A stretch of 29,181 bases of DNA from PNAI01 sp964575715 (GCA_964575715.1 CAZNSG010000189.1:1-29181), one strand, 5' to 3'; shown: positions 7,937-15,146, counted from the first letter of the stretch. Notes: generated by a model from the sequence alone, not told the origin. Made by a program: numbers and translations.

Positions 7937-8554
7937 ATGAAGCGGATCGTTATCCTTCAAGGCCATCCAGACCCGCGCGGGCATCACTTCGGCAACGCGC
8001 TTGCGAATGCCTATGCCAACGGAGCGCGCGCGGCCGCGCACGAGATCAAATGCATCGATGTCGCGCAACTGGATTTCCCGCTGCTGCGCAATTCCGAAGA
8101 CTTCTATCGCGGCGCGACACCCGAGGGCATTCTGCCCGCACAAGACGCGATCCGCTGGGCGGATCATCTGGTGATTTTTTATCCGCTTTGGCATGGCCAT
8201 TTTCCGGCGTTTCTCCATGCATTCCTTGAACAGACGTTCCGGCCGGGTTTTACAGTGCAGATCGGGAGCGGTGAGATGCCGAAGAAGCTGCTGGCGGGAA
8301 AGACAGCGCGCATTGTCGTTACCATGGGCATGCCGGCGCTTATTTATCGCTGGTATTACCGCGCGCACAGCCTCAGGAGTCTCAAACGCAACATCCTTGG
8401 CTTTTCCGGTATCGGACCGATAAAGACGATCCTGATTGGAATGCTCGGTGGCGGCGCGGGCGTACCCGATGGCGCCTTCCCCACGTTGCTGAGCGCGGCG
8501 CAACGCGAGCGATGGCTCGGCAAGCTGCATGAGCTCGGGCGTCAAGGGCGCTGA
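7937..8554 (+). CDS. Flavodoxin-fold NAD(P)H:quinone oxidoreductase-like protein
   Basis: This 205-residue protein belongs to the Flavodoxin_2 family (NQO1, KefF, MdaB relatives), which bind FMN or FAD and reduce quinones or other acceptors with NAD(P)H. The first strand and phosphate loop are MKRIVILQGHPDPRGHHFG (residues 1-19). The second characteristic segment is ADHLVIFYPLWHGHFPAFLH (about 75-94), with the family's YPLWW-like motif, then FLEQTFRPGF. LGGGAG near residue 175 precedes the last helix. ATG 7937 is preferred, since it leads straight into strand 1 and AGGAGA lies 12 bases upstream; an in-frame TTG at 7913 would add eight residues. The substrate cannot be assigned. It appears to be a single-gene transcription unit. 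Confidence 0.85.
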   Translation: MKRIVILQGHPDPRGHHFGNALANAYANGARAAAHEIKCIDVAQLDFPLLRNSEDFYRGATPEGILPAQDAIRWADHLVIFYPLWHGHFPAFLHAFLEQTFRPGFTVQIGSGEMPKKLLAGKTARIVVTMGMPALIYRWYYRAHSLRSLKRNILGFSGIGPIKTILIGMLGGGAGVPDGAFPTLLSAAQRERWLGKLHELGRQGR

Positions 8555-8763
8555 GAAGAAAGCCTAGCGCGTAGGTTGCGTTCGCGCGCGGTGCGGAAAT
8601 ATTTGCGCAAGGCGTGACACGAACTCATTTTCCCTCACACCTAGCGAATGCTCCAGCGTACGCAGGGCACCAACCCCCGAAAAGGGGGAGGGGAAAGCAA
8701 CGTACCTGGAAGGGCTAATACCAACGGCGTTAAGTAATGACCGTCATCCTGAGGTGCTCGCCA

Positions 8764-8827
8764 CCGATCTCGGGTTTACCCGAGATCGGCATTTTAGAAT
8801 GCCCAAGTCGGCTATAGCCGACTTGGG
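8764..8827. repeat. Paired-palindrome module, copy 1
   Basis: Palindrome A is 8764-8789, 12-base arms CCGATCTCGGGT and ACCCGAGATCGG with loop TT. Palindrome B is 8802-8827, a perfect 26-base palindrome beginning CCCAAGTCGGCTA. The 12-base spacer CATTTTAGAATG is AT-rich. Confidence 0.85.
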
Positions 8828-8854
8828 TGGCGAGCCTCGAAGGATGCACGGCCG

Positions 8855-8917
8855 CCGATCTTGGGTTTACCCAAGATCGGTATATTAAGCACGCAAGTCG
8901 GGTAAACCCGACTTGCG
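8855..8917. repeat. Paired-palindrome module, copy 2
   Basis: Palindrome A is 8855-8880, with CCGATCTTGGGT paired to ACCCAAGATCGG; compared with copy 1 both arms carry the matching change (C·G to T·A). Palindrome B is 8892-8917, arms CGCAAGTCGGGT and ACCCGACTTGCG. The spacer is TATATTAAGCA. Confidence 0.85.
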
Positions 8918-8930
8918 TTGCCGTCGCCCA

Positions 8931-8992
8931 CCGATCTCGGGTTTACCCGAGATCGGAATTACAATGCGCAAGTCGGCCAAGGCCGACTTGCG
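8931..8992. repeat. Paired-palindrome module, copy 3
   Basis: Palindrome A is 8931-8956, identical to copy 1. Palindrome B is 8967-8992, arms CGCAAGTCGGCC and GGCCGACTTGCG with loop AA. The spacer is AATTACAATG. Confidence 0.85.
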
Positions 8993-9147
8993 GTGGCTCG
9001 CTTCGCTCGCGCCTCAGGGTGACGGGGAAAGTGAGTCATCTATTCTCGCCGTTGGTATAAGCATTGATAGCGCATGGACTCGCCATTTCCTTTTCTTGCG
9101 CGCCGTGTGTATGGTCGCGACCTTTTTGCCGCAGAGAATCCGTTATC

Positions 9148-10518
9148 ATGGCTCGCGATCTGGTCGATATGACGCCGGTGGAGACGCGCGACGAACTGGT
9201 CGCGTGGTTCGCGGCCGGCTGCAAGCCGAAGGCGCGATTTTGCGCCGGCACCGAGCACGAAAAGTTCGCCTTCTCCCTCAAGGGCCACCAGCCAGTGCCC
9301 TATGGCGGGCCGCGCGGCATCCGCGCGCTGCTCGAAGGCATGCAGCTGCTGCTCGGCTGGGAGCCGATCATGGAGGGCGACAACATTATCGGGCTGGCCG
9401 ACGTGACCGGCGGCGGCGCGATTTCGCTCGAACCGGGCGGGCAGTTTGAGCTCTCGGGCGCGCCGGTTGAGACCGTGCATCAAACCTGCAGCGAGCTCAT
9501 GGCGCATCTGGCGCAATTGCGCGAAGTTGCGCTGCCGCTCGGTATCGGATTCCTCGGCATCGGCATGACGCCGAGCTGGTCGCGCGCCGACATGCCGGCC
9601 ATGCCGAAAGGGCGCTACCGCATCATGACGAACTATATGCCGAAGGTCGGTAAACTCGGCCTCGACATGATGTACCGCACCTGCACGGTGCAGACCAATC
9701 TCGATTTTTCGTCCGAGGCCGACATGGTGAAGAAAATGCGCGTCGGCCTCGCGCTGCAGCCGCTGGCGACCGCGCTGTTCGCCAATTCGCCGTTCACCGA
9801 GGGCAAGCCGAACGGCTATCTGTCGTTCCGCTCGGAGATATGGCGCGATACCGACGCCGACCGCAGCGGCATGCTGCCATGGGTGTTCGAGGATGGCATG
9901 GGATTTGAGCGCTATGCGGATTACGCGCTCGACGTGCCGATGTATTTCATCAAACGTGGCGACCGCTATATCGACGTGGCGGGGCAGTCGTTTCGCGATC
10001 TGTTCGCGGGCAAGCTCAAAGCGCTGCCGGGCGAGCGCGCGACCATCTCGGACTGGGCAAACCATATCTCGACGATTTTTCCCGAGGTGCGGCTGAAGCG
10101 TTATATCGAGATGCGCGGCTCCGATGGCGGGCCCTGGATGCGCATTCCGGCGCTGCCGGCGTTCTGGATCGGTCTCATTTACGACAATGGCGTGCTCGAT
10201 GCGGCCTGGGATCTGGTCAAGGATTGGACTGCGGAGGAACGCCAGAAGCTGCGCGATGATGTCACCCGGCGCGGCCTTGCGGCAACGATCCGCGGGCGCA
10301 GCCTGCACGAGCTTGGCAAGGCGATGTTGGCGCTGGCGCGGACGGGCTTGGCGCGGCGTGCGCGGCGCAATGCGCAGGGGCGCGACGAGACGCAATATCT
10401 CGAACCGCTCGAAGCCATCGTGGAGCGCGGCAAGACGCCGGCGGAGGAACTGCTGGAGAAATACCGCGGGCCGTGGAACGGCTCGGTCGAGCCGGTGTTT
10501 CGGGAATATGCGTTTTGA
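9148..10518 (+). CDS. gshA: Glutamate–cysteine ligase, plant/alphaproteobacterial type
   Basis: GshA joins glutamate and cysteine with ATP, the first and limiting step of glutathione synthesis, in the cytoplasm. The 456-residue protein fits the plant-type GCL class found in alphaproteobacteria. Diagnostic segments are FCAGTEHEKFAF (about 31-42), GGAISLEPGGQFELSGAP (the metal/ATP-binding GxxxSLEPxxQxELSGAP motif, about 90-107), MYRTCTVQTNLDF, FANSPFTEGKPNGYLSFRSEIW (substrate-binding, about 210-231) and RYIEMRGSDGGPWMRIPALP (about 318-337). ATG 9148 begins MARDLVDMTPVETRDELVAWF, the expected N-terminus; the longer frame upstream runs into the repeat. The stop is directly followed by intergenic repeats. 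A LysR gene is convergent downstream. Confidence 0.95.
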   Translation: MARDLVDMTPVETRDELVAWFAAGCKPKARFCAGTEHEKFAFSLKGHQPVPYGGPRGIRALLEGMQLLLGWEPIMEGDNIIGLADVTGGGAISLEPGGQFELSGAPVETVHQTCSELMAHLAQLREVALPLGIGFLGIGMTPSWSRADMPAMPKGRYRIMTNYMPKVGKLGLDMMYRTCTVQTNLDFSSEADMVKKMRVGLALQPLATALFANSPFTEGKPNGYLSFRSEIWRDTDADRSGMLPWVFEDGMGFERYADYALDVPMYFIKRGDRYIDVAGQSFRDLFAGKLKALPGERATISDWANHISTIFPEVRLKRYIEMRGSDGGPWMRIPALPAFWIGLIYDNGVLDAAWDLVKDWTAEERQKLRDDVTRRGLAATIRGRSLHELGKAMLALARTGLARRARRNAQGRDETQYLEPLEAIVERGKTPAEELLEKYRGPWNGSVEPVFREYAF

Positions 10519-10520
10519 AT

Positions 10521-10780
10521 TTCCCTCTCCCCGTTTACACCCGAACTCGGGTTTACCCGAGTTCGGCCGCTTATTAAGCGACCGAAGTCGGAAACATCCG
10601 ACTTCGGTTGGAGAGGGTGCCGAGCGAACAAGGTGAGCGAGGCGGGTGAGGGGGCGTTTCAGCGATGCCCCTCACCCGACTTTCTCGCTGCGCTCCGTAG
10701 CCGATGCTACGCATCGGCGTTTTGACTTCAAGAACGGCGGCCGTAGGCCGCCTATGCTCTCCCCGCGCAGCGGGGAGAGG
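10521..10780. repeat. Intergenic repeat cluster between gshA and the LysR gene
   Basis: A mosaic of common intergenic repeat pieces: CCCTCTCCCC and GGAGAGGGTG flank a paired-palindrome module; GGTGAGGGG is answered by CCCCTCACCC; GCCGATGC-tac-GCATCGGC (10700-10718) and CTCTCCCCGC-gca-GCGGGGAGAG (10757-10779) are perfect hairpins. The last hairpin may also terminate the convergent genes, though no long T run follows. No gene is seen. Confidence 0.75.
10541..10607. repeat. Paired-palindrome module, copy 4
   Basis: Palindrome A is 10541-10566, arms CCGAACTCGGGT and ACCCGAGTTCGG, with a compensated change relative to copies 1-3. Palindrome B is 10582-10607, arms CCGAAGTCGGA and TCCGACTTCGG with loop AACA. 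Each palindrome is again 26 bases; the spacer is 15 bases (CCGCTTATTAAGCGA). Confidence 0.85.
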
Positions 10781-10786
10781 TGAAGA

Positions 10787-11668
10787 TCACTCCGCCGCCT
10801 GCGCCGCCTCCGACAGATTGTCGAGCGAGGAGACGATGTGCTCGGCGAGCGCGTCGGCGAGCGCTGAGCTTTCATGCGGATTGCGCGCAAGCCCGATACG
10901 GCAGGCCGGCAATTCGGGAAAGCCTTCGGCCGGGTTGAGCACGCGCATGCCGGGACGCAGGCCCGATTCCGGGAATACGGACACCGCAAGGCCCGCCAGA
11001 ACCGCAGCCGCGACCGCGCCGGCATTGGCGCTGGAATAGAGCACGCGATAGGGCCGCCCGATGCCGTCGAGCGCGCCGATCGCGGTGCGCCGCCAGCTGC
11101 AGCTCGGCCGGCCGAGCGCGAGCGGCAGCGGCTGCTCGACATGGGTCGAATGGCGGTTCGATGTCACCCATAACAGCCGCTCGCGGCGGAAGGATTCTGA
11201 GGTGCGATTGCCGTCGCAGTCGGTGACAATGGCAAGATCGAGTTCGTTGCCGTCAATGCGCTCGAACAGCGTGACCGAGGGCTCGCACACCACGGTCAAT
11301 TCGACGCTGGGATAGACGCGCGAGAAACGCGCCATGATCTCGGGCAGATAACGGTCGGCGTAATCATCCGGCACGCCCAGCCGAACGCGGCCGGTGAGTT
11401 CGGCGTCACCGAAGGCGGCGAGCGCCTCGACGTTGAGCTTGACGATGCGCCGCGCGTAGTCGAGCAGCCGCTCGCCGTCTTCGGTGAGCTTGGAGGCGCG
11501 GCCGTCGCGGGCGAAGATCGCGCGGCCGAGCCGCTCCTCCAGCCGCTTCATCTGCATGGAGACCGCCGATTGGGTCTTGTGCACGACCTCGGCTGCCTTG
11601 GTGAAGCTGCCGGTTTCGACAATGGCAATGAAGGTCCGAAGCTGGTCGATGTCGATGAGCGCGTTCAT
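10787..11668 (-). CDS. LysR-family transcriptional regulator
   Basis: A 293-residue LysR-type regulator. The N-terminal winged helix-turn-helix is LDIDQL-like: IDQLRTFIAIVETGSFTKAA, then KTQSAVSMQMKRLEERLG (about residues 7-46). A linker helix (LTEDGERLLDYARRIVKLN) leads to the LysR substrate-binding domain, beginning ELTGRVRLGVPDDYADRYLP and containing DLAIVTD. ATG 11668 is chosen because AAGGGTGAC precedes it on the minus strand; an in-frame ATG at 11710 would add 14 residues before the domain. It is divergent from the DUF1127 gene, which makes that gene a plausible target; LysR regulators often control the gene read away from them. Its effector is unknown. Confidence 0.92.
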   Translation of the reverse strand: MNALIDIDQLRTFIAIVETGSFTKAAEVVHKTQSAVSMQMKRLEERLGRAIFARDGRASKLTEDGERLLDYARRIVKLNVEALAAFGDAELTGRVRLGVPDDYADRYLPEIMARFSRVYPSVELTVVCEPSVTLFERIDGNELDLAIVTDCDGNRTSESFRRERLLWVTSNRHSTHVEQPLPLALGRPSCSWRRTAIGALDGIGRPYRVLYSSANAGAVAAAVLAGLAVSVFPESGLRPGMRVLNPAEGFPELPACRIGLARNPHESSALADALAEHIVSSLDNLSEAAQAAE

Positions 11669-11729
11669 GCTTGTCACCCTTTCCGGCTTCCTGGCCGGCC
11701 TTTTCTGCACGTGGAATCAGGGTCGATAA

Positions 11730-11747
11730 ATCATCATAATTAATGAT
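11730..11747. promoter_or_regulatory. Possible LysR operator between the LysR and DUF1127 genes
   Basis: The dyad ATCAT-N8-ATGAT lies in an AT-rich stretch (11725-11790) of the 228-base divergent gap, an unusual base composition here. It resembles LysR T-N11-A sites, which commonly sit in such gaps. No binding data can be read from sequence. Confidence 0.4.
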
Positions 11748-11896
11748 CTGTCAGATTAAAAACATTCGTTTCATTTATCAATAGGATTCTGGCATGGTCG
11801 CCTCGTTCGACCAAACCGGGTGGGCAATTCGGGTGGCTTCCGCGGCAACGCGGGGGCCATAAAGCGCCGAATGTCCCGGAAATGATGGAGGTTTTC

Positions 11897-12283
11897 ATGC
11901 CAGCGATTACGTCCTTGAGTTTTGCCGCCTTGGCGCCGGCCGTGCGCGCTCTTATCGCGTTCGGGCGAGTCGTGGGCCGAGGTGCAGGACGCATGTTCCA
12001 GACCATAGCCAACCGGCGCGCAGCGCAGGCGCTCGCCAGGCTCGACGACCGCATGCTGGCCGATATCGGACTTTCCCGCGCCGATCTGCGCGACGCCTAT
12101 GCCGATTCCTTATGGGCAGACCCGACCGTGCGGTTGCGTGCGCGCGCGCTGGAGCGTCGGCTGGCGCGCTACGGAATTTCGAACGGACTTATGATCGATC
12201 CGGTTCTTGCGACCTCGCTCGCACCGAGAGTCGATGCGGCAACGCTCAAGCAGGCGCGCGACGTGTTCTGCGGTTGCAATTGA
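11897..12283 (+). CDS. DUF1127 (YjiS-like) domain protein with C-terminal extension
   Basis: A 128-residue basic protein. RRAAQALARLDDRMLADIGLSRADLRDA (about residues 38-65, see 12012-12095) is the DUF1127 signature: a short Arg-rich motif ending in DIGL-R. Known small DUF1127 proteins in alphaproteobacteria affect RNA and phosphate metabolism, but most are only about 45-75 residues; this one carries an extra 60-residue C-terminus ending CGCN. ATG 11897 is preferred because GGAGG at 11887-11891 is five bases before it; ATG 11882 overlaps that site. A strong terminator follows at 12362. It is divergent from the LysR gene. The function is not established. Confidence 0.78.
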   Translation: MPAITSLSFAALAPAVRALIAFGRVVGRGAGRMFQTIANRRAAQALARLDDRMLADIGLSRADLRDAYADSLWADPTVRLRARALERRLARYGISNGLMIDPVLATSLAPRVDAATLKQARDVFCGCN

Positions 12284-12361
12284 GTTTTCGAATCTGCCCC
12301 GGCCGATCCTCCCGTCGGCCACAGTCCGGCCCGCGAGTTCCCCTCAAAGCGGTCTGGACCC

Positions 12362-12395
12362 AGCGCCCGTCGTCCCCCGACGGGCGCTTTCTTTT
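12362..12395 (+). terminator. Rho-independent terminator
   Basis: The perfect 10-base stem AGCGCCCGTC / GACGGGCGCT encloses loop GTCCCCC and is followed by TTTCTTTT. It lies 79 bases after the DUF1127 stop and should end that transcript. The rest of 12284-12505 holds nothing else I can identify. Confidence 0.85.
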
Positions 12396-12505
12396 GGTGT
12401 GCCGACCAGAAGTGCTTGCTTGCGCCCTAAGGTGCTGCCCGCTGTGAAACGGGCGCGACCGGGCCAGCTTTCATCGGCGCCACGGCTTGGTGCTGCGGCT
12501 GGACG

Positions 12506-12672
12506 CTAGTGTGGTGGTTCAGAAGTTCCCTTCATCCCCGCCTCTGAGTCCGTCAAGGGAACTTCTGAACCAAAACCACACTAGAATCGTACATTGCTAG
12601 TGTCCTTTCGAATCCGAAGTTCGCTAACGCGGGTGCTGTGAATTCAAGCGAACTTCGGATTCGGGACACTCG
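12506..12672. repeat. Left 167-bp inverted repeat: two CTAG-bounded hairpins
   Basis: Hairpin 1 (12506-12584) begins CTAGTGTGGTGGTTCAGAAG and ends CTTCTGAACCAAAACCACAC then TAG, with a loop of about 22 bases. The spacer is AATCGTACATTG. Hairpin 2 (12597-12672) begins CTAGTGTCC, has arms around CGAATCCGAAGTTCGC and GCGAACTTCGGATTCG, and ends GGGACACTCG. The same two hairpins occur in reverse order and orientation at 14980-15146, with about 11 mismatches in 167 by hand alignment. The size, palindromic build and TA-containing CTAG ends suggest MITEs of the IS630/Tc1 type. Confidence 0.85.
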
Positions 12673-14101
12673 CCGTCAGACTAAATCGCCGCAAGGGTAC
12701 AAGCGCGATCACAAACGGCGCGAGCCAGACAATTCTTGCGCCATAGCGATCGTGCGCATTGGAAAGCGGCCCGCACACGAATGCGTTCATGACGATTGCA
12801 AGCACTGCGCTCGCGGCGAGCAGCCCAAGATCGGCATACGAGCGCCGCCATAGGCTAAACAGCACGAGGATGGGGAGAAGGATCATGCCGGCGAAGGCAA
12901 TGGGAACGTGCACGGCGTTGATAGCCACGAAATAAAGCTCCCCGCGCTGCTGGCGTGCCGCGCGCATCGCCGGCAGTGCTGACGGCGTATACATTTCAAT
13001 CATGCCGTAGGTATGCCAAATCTCGACAATCACGCCCTCGCCGGTTTTCACCGTGATGAGCTGCTTGGCCGCGGCTGCAAGGGCGGTCTTAATCTGCGTG
13101 AACGGATAAGCGATAAGACTTTCGAGCACGATGGTACGCATTTCCTCGCCGAGCCCGTCAAAGCGCCCAAGCTTGTCAAATACGCTCTCGCCCCACAAAA
13201 ATTCGTCGGCGGTCGCCGGAAGCTGCTTGCGGTAAGGACAGAGCTGAAAGCGCGGATCGGGACATCGCTCGTCAAGATAACGCGCGACGATGCCGTCCTC
13301 CAGCATGCGGGCGAAGACGATTCCGTAGCCGCCCGGCGTCCAGGCGATGCGTCTTGCCACAACATAGTTTGCGGTGAGCAACATTACGGCGCCGAGTGCA
13401 ACAGCGGTTGCAGCGCGCACGGCGGCAAGGCGCGGCACGCGTGCGCGGTCGATGAACGATGCAAAAAGCGCCACGACAGCAAGGCCGAGCAGCACCAGGA
13501 ATGTCGCGCTATGGGTGGCGGCCGCAAATGCGACATATCCGACCAGCGCAATATGCTCCCAACGCTTGATTTGATCGGACTTGAAAACGAGCAGGTGCAA
13601 TGCCAGCACGGCGAGGCCGACAAAAATATCCGTCAGCAGCATGCTGGCGTTCCACGAGAGCGCCGTCGTGGCTGAAAGCAGCGCTATGACCAGGAGGAAC
13701 GCAAACGGACGCTCGCCGAGGCCGTGGGCCCGCAATACCAGCGCCATGATCCATACCGAAAGGGCGGCTTGAAAGAAGACCACGGGCCAGAAGTCGAGCG
13801 GCCAGCCGGCCAGAAGGAACAGCCCGTATACGGTGGAGCGGCTCGGCACGAGATAGCCCTCGAACCAGCGCGCCAGATAGCCGCCGGTGTCGTATTCCAG
13901 GAGCGGGAATCGGTTCCACAAAGCGGGCGCCAGCAAGATGGCGATGGCGGCGAGCGCGGTGCCGGTGCGAATGGCAAGACTCGTGAACTGCGCGCCCGAA
14001 CGTGCGCTATTTGTTAGAGCTTCAAAGGCCATTTGTGCTCGCGCGTTCGCCGCGAATCCGCAGTGCGCCGATTGCGGGCTTGGTTGAATGTCGCTGCGCA
14101 T
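12644..14101 (-). CDS. Polytopic membrane protein of unknown function
   Basis: The 485-residue product has about nine to eleven hydrophobic membrane segments, for example LAIRTGTALAAIAILLAPAL (about 42-61), PFAFLLVIALLSATTALSW, MLLTDIFVGLAVLALHLLVF, HIALVGYVAFAAATHSATFL and a final cluster after residue 400. Between them lies a hydrophilic stretch, about residues 265-340, containing YLDERCPDPRFQLCPYRKQL. The layout recalls GT-C-type membrane glycosyltransferases (LLEYDTGGYLARWFEGY early in the chain), but I see no decisive motif. The start is uncertain: ATG 14101 or ATG 14032, neither with a good ribosome site. The last eight or so codons and the stop lie inside the left inverted repeat, so the original C-terminus may have been replaced. 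Confidence 0.7.
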   Translation of the reverse strand: MRSDIQPSPQSAHCGFAANARAQMAFEALTNSARSGAQFTSLAIRTGTALAAIAILLAPALWNRFPLLEYDTGGYLARWFEGYLVPSRSTVYGLFLLAGWPLDFWPVVFFQAALSVWIMALVLRAHGLGERPFAFLLVIALLSATTALSWNASMLLTDIFVGLAVLALHLLVFKSDQIKRWEHIALVGYVAFAAATHSATFLVLLGLAVVALFASFIDRARVPRLAAVRAATAVALGAVMLLTANYVVARRIAWTPGGYGIVFARMLEDGIVARYLDERCPDPRFQLCPYRKQLPATADEFLWGESVFDKLGRFDGLGEEMRTIVLESLIAYPFTQIKTALAAAAKQLITVKTGEGVIVEIWHTYGMIEMYTPSALPAMRAARQQRGELYFVAINAVHVPIAFAGMILLPILVLFSLWRRSYADLGLLAASAVLAIVMNAFVCGPLSNAHDRYGARIVWLAPFVIALVPLRRFSLTASVPNPKFA

Positions 14102-14405
14102 GCCTGCTATCGTGCACGGTCATGTTGCCTACATTGTGTGGTGCCGCTGCCTTTGTCACGCTGCAATCGCACAGTACGGAGCGAATATACGAGCCCGTCG
14201 GGCGCTCATTTTATCGATTCAGCGCAATACTCAAAGCGTGGTCAGATTACGGGCTGGAGAATTGGCGGCCCGATGAACCTTTGTTCATTTGGGCGCTGTG
14301 AAAGATCATTGCGACGACTGGCCGCAAGCACGTTAAGTCCCCAGTTGATTTCGCTCCGAGCGAGCCGCTTTCCTATTATATTGGGACAGGGTGCAGGCGG
14401 ATTGG
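14102..14405. other. Divergent intergenic region inside the putative cassette
   Basis: About 300 bases between the membrane-protein and PAN genes. Short open frames here show no protein-like character. A small dyad, ATGAAC-cttt-GTTCAT at 14273-14288, could be a regulator site. Promoters for both genes should lie here, but I cannot point to clear -35/-10 pairs. Confidence 0.4.
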
Positions 14406-14945
14406 ATGGCGATAACAATGCTTCGGGTGATCTGTTGCTTGGTGATCATCGCGCTATCGAGCGCGGCGCGGGCGCAATTGGCCGTCGACCGGCGCGGCGG
14501 CGACTATGCAAACTTCGTAGTTTCTTCCGGCGATCCGGAACAGTGCGCCGCTCGTTGTGAGCGCGATCCGCGTTGCCGCGCCTGGTCATTCTCATATCCG
14601 GCAGCTGAGGGCGCAAACGCCGTCTGCTGGCTCAAGAACATTGTGCCGCCTCGAATCGCCGATCCGTGCTGCACCTCAGGTGTCAAGGGCGGACAATTGA
14701 TCGAACCGCACACCAATGCGCTCGAACATGCCATCGATAGGTTTGGAGGGGATTATCGCAATTTCCTGCTGGCCTCAGACCCGACTGGCGCCACTTGCAA
14801 GGCGGCGTGCGAAGGCGAGAGCCGCTGCCGGGTGTGGACCTATGTGCGGCCGGGTTACCTCGGAGCGTCGGCGCGCTGCTACCTCAAGGACCGGATCACG
14901 CCGCCGCGGCGCAAACCGTGCTGCATTTCGGGGGTGGTGCGGTAG
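14406..14945 (+). CDS. Secreted protein with two tandem PAN/Apple-like modules
   Basis: A 179-residue protein with a signal peptide (MLRVICCLVIIALSSAARA, cleavage near residue 23-24) and two similar modules. Module 1 (about 27-96) opens DRRGGDYANF and module 2 (about 111-179) opens DRFGGDYRNF. Each has six cysteines at matching places: 47, 51, 57, 74, 88, 89 and 131, 135, 141, 158, 172, 173, both ending in PCC-SGV. This fits PAN_4-type modules, which bind proteins or carbohydrates. The two modules look like an internal duplication. ATG 14406 is chosen (AGGCGG upstream); GTG 14391 and ATG 14418 are alternatives. The divergent membrane protein may act in the same surface process, but this is inference. 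Confidence 0.8.
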   Translation: MAITMLRVICCLVIIALSSAARAQLAVDRRGGDYANFVVSSGDPEQCAARCERDPRCRAWSFSYPAAEGANAVCWLKNIVPPRIADPCCTSGVKGGQLIEPHTNALEHAIDRFGGDYRNFLLASDPTGATCKAACEGESRCRVWTYVRPGYLGASARCYLKDRITPPRRKPCCISGVVR

Positions 14946-14979
14946 CGTATACTTTGGCCACAGCTATATTGCTGATACG

Positions 14980-15146
14980 CTAGTGTACCGAATCCGAAGT
15001 TCGCCTGAACTCACAGCACTCGCGTTTGCGAACTTCGGATTCAAAGGGACACTAGCAATGTACGATTCTAGTGTGGTTTTGGTTCAGAAGTACCCTTGAC
15101 GGACTCAGAGGCGGGGATGAAGGGAACTTCTGAACCGCCACACTCG
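14980..15146. repeat. Right 167-bp inverted repeat: two hairpins in mirror order
   Basis: Reverse-complement copy of 12506-12672. Hairpin 2 comes first (CTAGTGTACCGAATCC… to GGGACACTAG, 14980-15055), then the spacer CAATGTACGATT, which is exactly complementary to the left spacer, then hairpin 1 (CTAGTGTGG… to CCACACTCG). The outermost CTAG has become CTCG on this side, while on the left side the innermost one has. It starts 35 bases after the PAN gene stop. Confidence 0.85.

Larger units (their letters stand above)
8716..9060. repeat. Large intergenic repeat with terminal inverted repeats ATACCAACGGCG
   Basis: The outer ends ATACCAACGGCG (8718-8729) and CGCCGTTGGTAT (9047-9058) are exact inverted repeats. 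Inside are the blocks CCGTCATCCTGAGGTGCTCG, GAGCCTCGAAGGATG and GCGCCTCAGGGTGACGG, which are shared, in the opposite orientation, with the repeat at 16060-16243. Three paired-palindrome modules (listed separately) fill the spaces between these blocks. No convincing gene is present. The whole gap from 8555 to 9147 is therefore repeat plus about 160 bases of unremarkable sequence. Confidence 0.8.
12506..15146. mobile_element. Putative composite element bounded by double-hairpin inverted repeats
   Basis: A 2.64-kb segment is framed by the inverted 167-bp repeats at 12506-12672 and 14980-15146. It holds exactly two divergent genes, a polytopic membrane protein and a PAN-type secreted protein, and no transposase. 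I find no clear target-site duplication directly outside the outer ends. It may be a MITE-bounded cassette moved in trans, or two separate MITE insertions that happen to lie in opposite orientation. Confidence 0.45.

Noticed and set aside
8764..8992. Regularly repeated palindromes that could suggest a CRISPR array
   Set aside because: The repeated units are paired palindromes with 10-12 base AT-rich spacers inside a pair and unequal, repeat-derived sequence between pairs. There are no 30-40 base unique spacers and no cas genes.
9040..10395. Long open frame of 451 codons on the minus strand opposite gshA
   Set aside because: It is an antisense shadow of a high-GC gene; gshA is unambiguous and the translation has no domain character.
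12506..15146. A complete insertion sequence
   Set aside because: No transposase or integrase frame lies between the inverted repeats, and no clear target-site duplication is seen, so only a non-autonomous or composite element is proposed.
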